NCBI GenBank assembly: GCA_009693985.1
Contig: SHWE01000019.1
Coordinates: 1-36,824, forward strand
DNA length: 36,824 nucleotides
DNA from: Alphaproteobacteria bacterium
GTDB lineage: Bacteria; Pseudomonadota; Alphaproteobacteria; Micropepsales; Micropepsaceae
Direction of reading: 5' to 3'
Position 1 is the first letter of the stretch. The number at the start of each line of letters is the position of its first letter. The notes beneath the pieces were generated by a model that saw only the letters and a program-made list of their open reading frames with translations, was not told the DNA's origin and did not search any database. A program made the translations under genes and the position numbers. Positions 8,265-16,822 of the stretch are shown here, one piece after another.

Positions 8265-9517
8265 TCACTCCGCCGGCTCGCTTTGGGGCGTCGTCCAACC
8301 CCGCATATAGCGCATCGGCCGCTTGATCTCGCGCAGCGCCAGCCGCGCGGCGCCAATGGCGAGCGGCATGGGATCCAGCAAATCCTCGCCGAAGGCGCGC
8401 ACGGCATGAAAGCGCGGGATGGCGCCCAGCAATTCCCACCGGCTTTGCCTGCGCAGGATGTCCGCGGCATAGGCCTGAATCCATACCCAGCCGATGCCGT
8501 CGCGATAGTCGCTCGCAACGTTCGGAGAGCCGCCAGTAAAAGCCGCGTAGAGCGCGGTCGGAATATCCATCCCGATGGCGCGCGACAGCGCTTGTGGCGC
8601 GCACCGTCCGTTGTTCGATCTTTGTCAGGAACAGCGAATTGTCGCGGGCGTCGCGGCGAAACTCGACGGTGACAACGCCGGTATAGCCGGATCGCGTGAT
8701 CAGCGCGCGCGCCGCTTCGACGGCTTCGTCGTCGTGGCAAGTTTCGCACCACAGCACGGAACCGAGCTCGTAGGGATGCACATAGCCGCTCTCGAGCCGG
8801 TAGCGCGCGAGCCTCAAACGCCGCACGCAATAGGTAAGGATGAAGTCGCCGTGCGGTCCCACGACCATAGAGACGCCGATCGAGCAATCCGTCGAGCCGG
8901 GCACGACTTGCTCGATCAGCGGATAATTGCCGGTGCGCCGCTTCAACTCGATGCAGGCGCTCAATATCTCGGCTTCGTTGCGCGCGGCTGGCTTGGTCTG
9001 GCGCACTGTCTTCTCATCGGCGGGTACGCTGAGCACCGAACGCGTCTTGAGGATGTAGTCGTTCTTGTCGAGCTCCAGCGCACAGACCGCTTGGCGCATC
9101 TCGGTTTCCGTTTCGGGAGCCCAGAAGAGCGGCACGCAAATCCCGACGGAGGCGGCCATCGCATAGGCGCTGGTACGATTCAAAAGCGACCAGACGACGT
9201 CCCACCCCGGCAGCGGGATGGTGAAATAGCGCGCCAGGCGCTCGCGGTTTTGAGAGACCAGCGCCAGATAGTCGTCGTTGGTCGGCAGAAGGAAGCCGCC
9301 ATGCGCGCGGCCGAAGCGCTCGATATAAGCGAGCTGCTCGTCCGGATTGCGTCTGATGATTTGGAAGCTCTTCAACCGTCTCGAAAAACGGATCGAATTC
9401 GCCTCGGTGTGAACCGCATGCACGGGAATGCCGGCAGCGCCCAGCGAATGCAGCAGCGCCGTCTGCCTGGGATGGCCAACCCATCACCAATGCCGGAAGC
9501 AACCGTCCGTCTTGCAT
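8265..9517 (-). pseudogene. ATP-grasp enzyme (predicted carboxylate-amine ligase) with two frameshifts
   Basis: Three overlapping minus-strand frames together rebuild one ATP-grasp protein of about 416 aa. The N-terminal part (ATG 9517, RBS GAGGGCGG) gives MQDGRLLPALVM. Removing one G near 9480-9482 continues as GHPRQTALLHSLGAAGIPV and then the long central frame. A second extra base near 8592 (ACAAGCG for ACAGCG) moves the frame to ALSRAIGMDIPTALY, which ends at 8265. The central region has recognisable ATP-grasp segments: DYILKTRSV, then PLIEQVVPGS, then GYTGVVTVEFRRDARD. The metal-binding motif, usually E-I-N near QRTV, reads K-I-E here. That degeneration argues for real decay rather than only base-calling errors. 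It is divergent from the ketopantoate-reductase-like gene at 9605. Confidence 0.78.
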
Positions 9518-9604
9518 GCCGCCCTCGTCCGCCTCGAGCAACCCAGTATCCCTATATCATCCCACATCTATCCAAGTGCCCGCGGCCACGGCAATACTAC
9601 GGCC

Positions 9605-10576
9605 ATGAAAATTGCAGTCTTCGGGGCGGGTGCTATTGGCTCCTATCTCGGCGCGAGCCTGATCACGGCCGGCGCGGACGTGACGCTGATCGCGCGCGGG
9701 GCCCAGCTTCAGGCCATCAAGGACAAGGGCGTTACCGTCATCATGCCGGAAGGCACGATCAAGGTCCGCGCCCGCGCGACGGACAACGCATACGAAATCG
9801 GCGAGCAGGATTGCGTCTTCGTCACGCTGAAAGCCTATGGCTTTCCGGGCGCGGCGGAAGACATCGCTTCGCTGATGGGGCCCAACACCACGCTCGTCAC
9901 CGCGATGAACGGCGTGCCCTATTGGTATTTCTACCGCCTCGATCCGCCCCCGCACGAGCGGCGCCTGAAGAGCCTCGATCCCGACGGCGTGCTGTGGCGC
10001 AACTTCGATCCGGCGCGTGCCATCGGCTGCGTCGTCTATTCCTGGGCCGAGGTCACAGAACCCGGCACCGTCGAGATGAGCACCAGCAATCGCTTCATCA
10101 TGGGCGAGCCCGACGGCTCGACGAGCGACCGCATCGTTCGGCTTTCCGCGCTCATGGAAAAGGGTGGGCTCGATGCGCCGGTCTCGCCCGACGTTCGCGC
10201 GGACCTCTGGGGCAAATTGTGGGGAAATCTATCGATGAACCCGCTGTCCGCGCTGACGGGCGCGACCATCGACCGCCTCGCCTTCGAGCCGGGCCCGCGC
10301 GGCGTCGCCCGCGCCATGATGGAAGAGGCGCGCGGCGTTGCCGAGGCGCTCGGCGTGCGCTTTCCCATGGACGTCGAAAAACGCATCGACATTGCGGGCC
10401 GGGCGGGCGCGCGCAAGACCTCGATGCTTCAGGACCTGGAACGCGGCCGCCGCCTCGAAATCGACGCCCTTCTGGGTGCCGTGGTCGAGCTTTCCGAGAT
10501 GACCGGCCACGCCATGCCGCTCTGCCGTGCCATTCTGGCGCTGGTGCGCGAAAAGGCCCATTCGGCGGGCCTTTAG
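9605..10576 (+). CDS. Ketopantoate reductase (ApbA/PanE) family oxidoreductase
   Basis: NAD(P)-dependent 2-dehydropantoate 2-reductase family protein (323 aa). The Rossmann motif GAGAIGSYLG is at the very N-terminus. A central segment LWGKLWGNLSMNPLSALTG and the C-terminal KTSMLQDLERGRRLEID match the family active-site helix and its substrate/cofactor contacts. The family makes pantoate for CoA, but many alphaproteobacterial paralogues sit in catabolic loci, so panE activity is not certain. ATG 9605 is chosen because the Rossmann fold begins at once; a frame extending upstream to 9428 has no such support. A second, more divergent relative follows 76 nt downstream. Confidence 0.86.
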   Translation: MKIAVFGAGAIGSYLGASLITAGADVTLIARGAQLQAIKDKGVTVIMPEGTIKVRARATDNAYEIGEQDCVFVTLKAYGFPGAAEDIASLMGPNTTLVTAMNGVPYWYFYRLDPPPHERRLKSLDPDGVLWRNFDPARAIGCVVYSWAEVTEPGTVEMSTSNRFIMGEPDGSTSDRIVRLSALMEKGGLDAPVSPDVRADLWGKLWGNLSMNPLSALTGATIDRLAFEPGPRGVARAMMEEARGVAEALGVRFPMDVEKRIDIAGRAGARKTSMLQDLERGRRLEIDALLGAVVELSEMTGHAMPLCRAILALVREKAHSAGL

Positions 10577-10652
10577 CGCTGGACCGGGGCCGGTTCGGTC
10601 GAGTATCTAGGGGCCCGACATTGGGTTTGAAATCCGCAACGGAGGCTGGGTA

Positions 10653-11720
10653 ATGGCTTACAAGATCATGATCATGGGCGCGTCCTACGGGTCGCTGCTG
10701 GCGTCCAAGCTGCTGTTCGGCGGACATTCGATCCACCTCATTTGCCTCCCCGCCGAGGCCGATCTGATCAATGCCGAGGGCTTCGAAGTGCGCCTGCCGG
10801 TGCGCGGCCGCAAAGACCCCGTCATCCTCAAGTCCAAGAACCTGCCCGGCAAGGTAACCGCCGGCCCCGCCTCGGGCGTGAACCCGGCCGATTACGATCT
10901 CGTCGGCCTCGCCATGCAGGAGCCGCAATACCGCTCGCCCGGCGTGCGCGAGTTGCTGGACGCGGTGGCGAAATCGCGTGTGCCCTGCATGTCGATCATG
11001 AACATGCCGCCGCTTCCTTACGTGCGGCGCATCAAGGGCCTGGACCATGATCTACTGAAGCCCGCCTATACCGACCCAACCGTGTGGGATTCGTTCGATC
11101 CCGCGACGCTGACGCTGAACAGCCCCGATCCGCAGGCGATCCGTCCGCCGGACGAGAAGATCAACGTGTTGCAGGTGACGCTGCCGACCAATTTCAAGGT
11201 CGCGCGTTTCGAGAGCGACAAATCCACCGCCATCCTGCGTCAGTTGGAGAAGGACGTGGAAGCGGCCCGCTTCGACACGCCCGAAGGCAAGATCGAATTG
11301 CCGGTCAAGCTGCGCGTGTATGACTCGATCTTCGTCCCGCTGGCCAAATGGGCGATGCTGTGCGCCGGCAATTACCGCACCGTGACGGCGGACGGCATGC
11401 GCACCGCCAAGGAAGCGGTCCACACCGATCTCGAAGCCTCGCGCTCGGTCTATAATTTCGTCAACGACCTGTGCGTGAAGATCGGCGCCGACCCGAACGA
11501 CCTCGTGCCGTTCGAGAAATACGCGGCCGCCGCCGAAAGCCTGACACGTCCGGCCTCGGCAGCGCGTGCGCTCAACAATGGCGCGCCCAACATCGAACGC
11601 GCCGACAAGCTGGTGCAGCTGATCGCGCGGCAGAAGGGTTTGAGCCATCCGACGCTCGACGCGACCGTCGCGCTGGTGGATGCCCGCCTCGACGCCAACC
11701 GCAAGAAGGCGGCGGCTTAA
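10653..11720 (+). CDS. Divergent Rossmann-fold oxidoreductase related to ketopantoate reductase
   Basis: Protein of 355 aa. The N-terminal nucleotide-binding loop reads MGASYGSLLASKLL, so the usual GxGxxG is replaced by GxSxG. The C-terminal segment LTRPASAARALNNG followed by IERADKLVQ echoes the PSM...G...EID region of ketopantoate reductases. I infer an NAD(P)-binding 6-phosphogluconate-dehydrogenase-like fold with unknown substrate. A strong GGAGG lies 10-12 nt before the ATG. It lies 76 nt after the ApbA/PanE gene, probably in the same unit, and is followed by a strong terminator at 11744. The altered loop may mean changed cofactor use. Confidence 0.78.
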   Translation: MAYKIMIMGASYGSLLASKLLFGGHSIHLICLPAEADLINAEGFEVRLPVRGRKDPVILKSKNLPGKVTAGPASGVNPADYDLVGLAMQEPQYRSPGVRELLDAVAKSRVPCMSIMNMPPLPYVRRIKGLDHDLLKPAYTDPTVWDSFDPATLTLNSPDPQAIRPPDEKINVLQVTLPTNFKVARFESDKSTAILRQLEKDVEAARFDTPEGKIELPVKLRVYDSIFVPLAKWAMLCAGNYRTVTADGMRTAKEAVHTDLEASRSVYNFVNDLCVKIGADPNDLVPFEKYAAAAESLTRPASAARALNNGAPNIERADKLVQLIARQKGLSHPTLDATVALVDARLDANRKKAAA

Positions 11721-11743
11721 GCAATTCGTTACTCATACATTCC

Positions 11744-11771
11744 GAAGGCCCGCATTCCTGTGCGGGCCTTC
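11744..11771 (+). terminator. Rho-independent terminator
   Basis: Perfect 11-bp stem GAAGGCCCGCA (11744-11754) with TGCGGGCCTTC (11761-11771), 6-nt loop, followed by GCTATTTTGG. It lies 24 nt after the stop of the divergent oxidoreductase and ends that transcript. Confidence 0.88.
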
Positions 11772-11817
11772 GCTATTTTGGTAAATGCGGGAGCGTATAC
11801 CTTGGCGGAGCCCAACA

Positions 11818-12765
11818 ATGAGCAAAGATCGGCTCTCTTGGATTGACGAAGATGCAATTGCAATCGCCCACCCTCTGATCTTCCACTACACCCATGCGGC
11901 ATATTTGGATTCAATACTGAGGTCCGGCGGCCTTTATGCAACCGATTGTCGGTATACGAACGACCTGGGTGAACTCCAAGGACTTCGTAGCGATCTTGTT
12001 ACAGCGATGGTTCAAGAAGTCGTCCCGATTCTCCAAGACGCTCGGCGTAGGGGAATCATAAAGGGACTGGATGACGACACGAATATGCAATTAATTGCAC
12101 AACTTGATGCTGGCTAATTTTACCAATCTACCCTTGATACCAATCCCACCCCGCCCTGCATTACGTGCTTTGCGGCGCATACGAAGCAGCACCATCAACA
12201 GAATGGCTTGCTCACGCTTTGGCGGTTCTATGGACAGCAAGATGGCATTGCTCTCGGCTTCGATACTGCAAAGCTTTTCGAGATGACGTATGACATTCGG
12301 CGCTCTAAAGCGATTGATATGATCTATTTGGATCGCGTGCACTACGGGCTTGAGGATTCTACATTGCTAGCGCGGTTCTCTGACGCACCCGAAGTTGTCC
12401 AGATGTATGCGAACTTTCTTGTTGCGATTCTCAATAAGAATGCTGAATTCGATTTCCCACCGGACGCGCTAACTAAATTCTTCATTTTGACGTGTGAGTC
12501 CAAACATCCTGACTACGCAGACGAAGCCGAAATATGGCTCGTCGTGGCAGAAGCCACCGAGGGACGAGAGAATGGCCGCTCAAGAGCGCCGAAACCTGCG
12601 CCGGAGCGAGTCGTCATAAAATATTTAGATGCACTGACGACAGTCATGATCGGGCCAGCTAGAGACCAATTTGATTTAATCAAGCGTGTCCGTTCTGCCC
12701 TTAATGCTGCGGGCCTCGAACGTGTGAAGATCACCCGTTCGAAGACTCAGTATCGGGTTGCATAA
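11818..12765 (+). pseudogene. DUF2971 family protein interrupted by an in-frame TAA
   Basis: The frame from ATG 11818 (RBS GGCGGAG) gives MSKDRLSWIDEDAIAIAHP, then FHYTHAAYLDSILRSGGLYATDCRYTND, typical of the N-terminus of DUF2971 proteins (Y-H-Y-T, ATD.RY.ND). TAA at 12115-12117 is codon 100. The same frame then stays open to 12765 and shows the second conserved block, ITCFAAHTKQ then GLLTLWRFYGQQDGIALGFD. No frameshift is needed; a CAA to TAA or similar change explains the break. Read through, the protein would be 315 aa. The function of DUF2971 is not known. The stretch is clearly richer in A and T than its neighbours and uses rarer codons such as TTA and ATA, which suggests acquisition from outside. 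Confidence 0.78.
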
Positions 12766-12777
12766 TCATCAAAACGA

Positions 12778-13515
12778 CTATGGCAAGAAGACGCCGCCAT
12801 TGACGTGGATGGTCTGGCCGGTGATGTAGCGGCCATTCGGACCCGCCAGAAAGCGCACCATCGCCGACACTTCTTCCGGCGTGCCGCGGCGGCCCAATGG
12901 CGTCGTGCGCGTCTTGTGATGCGCGGGCGCAGGGCGCGCGCGCGCGGTGGCGATCATTCCGGGTGAGACCAGATTGACCGTGACGCCTTTCTCGGCGAGC
13001 TCGACGGCGAGCGCCTTGGTCAGCCCGTCGAGGCCCGCTTTCGCCGCCACCACATGGGCGCGGTGCATCGCCCCCGTATAGGCGGTCAGCCCGCCGATAT
13101 TTATGATGGTGCCCTTGGTCTTCTCCAGCGCCGACAACGCGGCTTGCGCCGCCAGGAACGGGCCTTCGAGAGAGACCGCCATCACGGCGCGCCAATCTTC
13201 CAGCGTGATCTCTGCGAGCGGCGCTTCGGGGCGGATGCCGGCATTGTTGACGAGAATGTCGATGCGGCCGAAATGGGTTAGCGTCTCGGCGACCATGCGC
13301 TTGACGTCGTCGGGCTTGGCGATGTCGGCCTGAACGGCGCGCGCCCGCCCGCCGCGCTCGGAGATTTCCGCCGCGACGCTGTCGAGCCCCGCCACGTCGG
13401 AACGCCCGACAAGCGCCACCGCAGCGCCACCATCGGCCAGATCGAGCGCGATGGAACGGCCGATATTGCGGGCCGCTCCCGTGACGATGGCGACGAGGCC
13501 GTCCAGTTCTTTCAT
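12778..13515 (-). CDS. SDR-fold protein lacking the catalytic Ser and Tyr
   Basis: Classical short-chain dehydrogenase/reductase of 245 aa. It has TGAARNIG (residues 12-19) for NAD(P) binding, NNAG (90-93), the GxIxNI strand and a normal C-terminus ending VNGGVFLP. The active site is not normal: where the family has Ser and, 13 residues on, Tyr-xxx-Lys, this protein has Gly142 and Val155, with only Lys159 kept. The DNA supports this reading without a frameshift. It may have lost dehydrogenase activity or use other residues (Tyr146 and His151/His154 are nearby). The gene starts directly after the MmgE/PrpD stop and is last in the TTT operon. Confidence 0.85.
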   Translation of the reverse strand: MKELDGLVAIVTGAARNIGRSIALDLADGGAAVALVGRSDVAGLDSVAAEISERGGRARAVQADIAKPDDVKRMVAETLTHFGRIDILVNNAGIRPEAPLAEITLEDWRAVMAVSLEGPFLAAQAALSALEKTKGTIINIGGLTAYTGAMHRAHVVAAKAGLDGLTKALAVELAEKGVTVNLVSPGMIATARARPAPAHHKTRTTPLGRRGTPEEVSAMVRFLAGPNGRYITGQTIHVNGGVFLP

Positions 13516-14871
13516 TTAGCTTCGTCCTACGCTGAGATCGACTTTGCTGCCTTTGGATATTGCATCCAACGCGTCCGCAAGCGCCGACGCTTGCCTACGC
13601 TCCCAGCCGCCGAAGCGCGCATTGTCGAAATATTTCGTAATGATGTCGGCTTCGGAAAGCGGTTCGTGCGCGCCGCCCTTCATATGGGCTTTGCGGACCT
13701 CGCGAACCGAGCCGTCTTTCAGCGTCGCACGAATATGGCCGGTGTAGTTCTTGGGATATTCGTCTTTGGGATTGATGACGTAAGACACTTTCGCCGCCAA
13801 TGCGCGCAATGCCGGATCGGCCACACGTTCGTCGGTGAATTGCTCGAAGCCGGCCTTGCCTTCGATGAAGCCCGCCGCGATGCAATAGGGCGTCGAGAAT
13901 TTTCCCGCGTAGGCGTTGGGCGGCTTCTGCTTCAGCGCCAGCGGCTCCCACAGCCGGTGCACGGTGCCCTCGCCCACTTCGCACACCATCGAAACGATGT
14001 CGTCGGCCCGCACGCCCGACTTCGCCAACTCGATCGCGCAATCGATGAAGGGCTGGGTCATGGTTCCGCAGGCATAGGGCTTGAAGGCGACCGTTTCCAA
14101 TACGAAGCGCGCGCCCAGCCCATCGAGCAGCGGCACGAAATCCGGCGTCTTCGAGGGCGCGAAGGCTTTGTAGAAACCGTGTTGGCCTTCGATGACCGTC
14201 GCGGGGCCGGTGAAGCCGCCTTCCGCCAGCAGCGCCGCGCGGATGCCCGATTGCGCCGCCTGTCCCGCGTGCAAGCGCTTGGTCGAGCTGCCGTCGGCGA
14301 GATATTCGATGATGCCGGACGCGAGGCTCCCGGCGATGCCGATGGCGTTGACGATTTTTTCGGGCGGCAAGGCAAGCGCCGCGGCGACACCGGCAGCCGC
14401 GGCCGGCGCACCGAAGATCGCGGTCGGATGAAAGCATGCCTTGTGCGTCGCCTGGGGCGCGACAAGGCTCATGCGGCACATCAACTCGACACCCGCCGCA
14501 ACACCCTTGACGATCGCCTCGCCCGAAAGGCCGCGATGTTCGGCCGCCGCCCACACCGCCGGCACGATCACCGCGCCGGCATGGACGGGCCCGCCTTCGA
14601 ACGTGTCGTCGTAATCCTCGCCATGTGCGGCGGTGCCGTTGATCAGCGCCGCATCATAGGGCGCGTAGCCGCCCGTATGACCAATCGCGGTGGCCTTGCC
14701 GGACGAGGCGACACTGCCGCGCGCCGCCGCGATGTAATCGAAGCCCCGCGCCGCCACGCACAATCCCGCTACGTCGATCATCAGTAGACGGATGGTCTCT
14801 CGCGCGCGCGGCGGCAATTTCCCCGCCTCGACTCCGTGCGCAAATTCCGCAAGCTGTCCCGCAATCGTCAT
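13516..14871 (-). CDS. MmgE/PrpD family protein (2-methylcitrate dehydratase-like)
   Basis: MmgE/PrpD fold enzyme of about 451 aa. Family members dehydrate or isomerise tricarboxylates such as 2-methylcitrate and cis-aconitate, and many catabolic paralogues have no known substrate. Recognisable segments are INGTAAHGEDYDDTFEGGPVHAG (split here as residues around 80-100), then HPTAIFGAPAAAA, and the C-terminal FKPYACGTMTQPFIDCA. ATG 14871 overlaps the tctA stop as ATGA, so I prefer it to ATG 14880 three codons upstream. The location behind a tricarboxylate transporter and before an SDR fits uptake and conversion of one carboxylic acid, but the acid is not known. Confidence 0.87.
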   Translation of the reverse strand: MTIAGQLAEFAHGVEAGKLPPRARETIRLLMIDVAGLCVAARGFDYIAAARGSVASSGKATAIGHTGGYAPYDAALINGTAAHGEDYDDTFEGGPVHAGAVIVPAVWAAAEHRGLSGEAIVKGVAAGVELMCRMSLVAPQATHKACFHPTAIFGAPAAAAGVAAALALPPEKIVNAIGIAGSLASGIIEYLADGSSTKRLHAGQAAQSGIRAALLAEGGFTGPATVIEGQHGFYKAFAPSKTPDFVPLLDGLGARFVLETVAFKPYACGTMTQPFIDCAIELAKSGVRADDIVSMVCEVGEGTVHRLWEPLALKQKPPNAYAGKFSTPYCIAAGFIEGKAGFEQFTDERVADPALRALAAKVSYVINPKDEYPKNYTGHIRATLKDGSVREVRKAHMKGGAHEPLSEADIITKYFDNARFGGWERRQASALADALDAISKGSKVDLSVGRS

Positions 14872-16343
14872 GCCGACCATGCCGCCCGTGCCCGCATCGC
14901 GGCGCGCGCTTCGTTGACGAGGGCGCCCACGACAATCAACGCCGCAATGGCGAAGAAGGCGATGGCGATGGGATCCTCGAAGAATATCCCAAAATCGCCG
15001 CCGGACAGCACCAGGGAACGGCGATAATTGGATTCGATGAGCCCGCCCAGGATGACGCCGAGAACCGCCGGCAGGAACGGAAATCCGAAATAGCGCATAA
15101 AATAGCCGAGCAGGCCGGCGGTCATGACGATGCCGACATCGAAGCTCGACTGGTGCACCGTGTAGGTGCCCGACACGATCAGCGCGTAGATGAACGCGGC
15201 GAGATAGGGCCGCGGCCGGTTCACCAGCCAGATGCAGACGGGCAAAATCAGGGTGCCGATGACGATCTGCGAAATGTCGGCGATGAAGGAACCGATATAA
15301 ATTCCGGTCACCACATCCGAATTGGTCTCGAAAAGGCGCGGCCCCGGCAACAGGCCGTGGATCAAAAGGCCGCCCAACAACACGGCGGCGGAATTGGACC
15401 CCGGTATGCCGAAGCTCAGCAGCGGAATCAACGCCGTGCTCGCCACCGCGTTGTTCGCGGCCTCCGGCGCGGCGACGCCTTCTTCCGAGCCCTTGCCGAA
15501 TTTCTCGGGCTCCTTGGACCAGCGCCGCGCCTCATTATAGGCGATGAAGGCGGCGACCGATCCGCCTGCGCCCGGCATCAAACCTTCCAGCGAGCCCACG
15601 GTGCAGCCGATGCCTTGCGCGCGCGAAATCTTCTTCATCATCGGCCAGCGCGGCAGCCGCACGCGGATCGAAGCGCCCGGCTTGATGCTGGCGCTGGGCA
15701 CGCCGGTGCGAGTCATCAATTCCGTCACCGCGAAGAGTCCGACCATCACGAACAGCGGCGTGATGCCTTCAAGAAGATCGGGCGAGCCGAAGGTGAAGCG
15801 GCTCACCCCGGAAATCGGATCGGTGCCGATGGTGGCAATCATCAGCCCGAGAACGGCGGCCGTCGCGCCTTTGAGCAGCGACTTGCCGGACAGGGACGCG
15901 ATGACGGAAAGCCCGAGAATGCCGAGGCCGAAATAGGTGGTGGGACGGAACAGCAGCGCGAGGCGCGCCAAAGGCTCGGTGAACATCACCAGCATGGCGA
16001 GGCCACAGAGACCGCCCAAAACGCCGGACCACAAAGAAATACCGAGCGCTTCGTTGGCGCGCCCCTGGCGGTTCATCTCGTAGCCATCGATCACCGTTGC
16101 CGCGGCGGAATTGGTGCCGGGCGTGCGGATCAGGATCGCCGGAATCGAGCCGCCATACTCGGCGCCGATATAACAGCAGGCGAGCATCACGATCGCCGGC
16201 ATCGGCGGCAGCGTGTAGGTGAAGGGCAGCAGCAGCGCCATCACGATGGAGGCCGAAAGGCCCGGCAGCGAGCTTCCCAATATGCCCCACACAAGCCCTG
16301 CGATGGAGGCCGCGAAGATGGTCAGAAAGTAGATAATATCCAT
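14868..16343 (-). CDS. tctA: Tripartite tricarboxylate transporter large membrane subunit, TctA family
   Basis: Large permease subunit (491 aa, about 12 membrane segments) of a TTT transporter, which imports carboxylates using the ion gradient together with TctB and a periplasmic TctC. Hallmarks are SLPGLSASIVMALLLP at the N-terminus, YGGSIPAILIRTPGTNSAA (about residues 63-81), and the second, inverted copy GLMPGAGGSVAAF and GIPGSNSAAVLLGGL. It lies 17 nt after tctB and overlaps the next gene by 4 nt. The substrate cannot be read from the sequence. Members are known for citrate, tartrate, terephthalate and others. Confidence 0.94.
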   Translation of the reverse strand: MDIIYFLTIFAASIAGLVWGILGSSLPGLSASIVMALLLPFTYTLPPMPAIVMLACCYIGAEYGGSIPAILIRTPGTNSAAATVIDGYEMNRQGRANEALGISLWSGVLGGLCGLAMLVMFTEPLARLALLFRPTTYFGLGILGLSVIASLSGKSLLKGATAAVLGLMIATIGTDPISGVSRFTFGSPDLLEGITPLFVMVGLFAVTELMTRTGVPSASIKPGASIRVRLPRWPMMKKISRAQGIGCTVGSLEGLMPGAGGSVAAFIAYNEARRWSKEPEKFGKGSEEGVAAPEAANNAVASTALIPLLSFGIPGSNSAAVLLGGLLIHGLLPGPRLFETNSDVVTGIYIGSFIADISQIVIGTLILPVCIWLVNRPRPYLAAFIYALIVSGTYTVHQSSFDVGIVMTAGLLGYFMRYFGFPFLPAVLGVILGGLIESNYRRSLVLSGGDFGIFFEDPIAIAFFAIAALIVVGALVNEARAAMRARAAWSA

Positions 16344-16360
16344 GGCTTTCGCGTTCGTCC

Positions 16361-16822
16361 CTAGAACAGAAGTCCTTCGGGCTGGCGAACGCCGAGCACG
16401 ATGTCGAACAGCAGATAGAAGAACGCGGCCCCGCCGGCCGCGACCACGAACACGCGCCAGGACGGCCGCATGCCTTCGTAGAAGATGACCGCGAGCAACA
16501 GCATGAACAAAGCCGGCGCGTAGCCGACGATCGTGGAAGCCATGATGTAGAACGCGCCAAGCGCGAGCATGCCGATCGCGCGCGGCCAGGGGGCTTCGGC
16601 GTCCTCATTGTCGTTGGCCGCCGGCTTCGCCTTGGGCGCCAGCAGAAGCGCCCGCGCGCCCAAAGCCAGCGCCAGCACGACAAGCAGAACGGTCAGTACC
16701 GTGGGAAGGCCGCGCGGGCCCACCTCGTCTTCGAGCGTGCTCGTGGGAATGTCCAGCGACGCCAGATAATAGGCCGCGGCGATTCCCAAGAGGCCGACGC
16801 TGGCGAAGAGATCCTTGCGCAT
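16361..16822 (-). CDS. tctB: Tripartite tricarboxylate transporter small membrane subunit, TctB family
   Basis: Protein of 153 aa with four hydrophobic segments (about residues 8-24, 38-60, 80-108 and 120-142), the size and pattern of TctB. The N-terminal SLDIPTSTLEDEVGPRGLPT resembles the family's conserved periplasmic loop before TM2. The ATG overlaps the tctC stop (TAATG), giving translational coupling. Sequence conservation of TctB is low, so the call leans on size, topology and its place between tctC and tctA. Confidence 0.88.
   Translation of the reverse strand: MRKDLFASVGLLGIAAAYYLASLDIPTSTLEDEVGPRGLPTVLTVLLVVLALALGARALLLAPKAKPAANDNEDAEAPWPRAIGMLALGAFYIMASTIVGYAPALFMLLLAVIFYEGMRPSWRVFVVAAGGAAFFYLLFDIVLGVRQPEGLLF

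Noticed and set aside
8575-10653. A 692-codon plus-strand frame spanning the ATP-grasp pseudogene and the ApbA/PanE gene
   Set aside because: It is antisense to one gene and out of frame with the other, is low in complexity and has no recognisable domain.
12095-12286. A frameshift explanation for the DUF2971 break
   Set aside because: Both conserved halves are in the same frame. Only the single TAA separates them, so no shift is needed.
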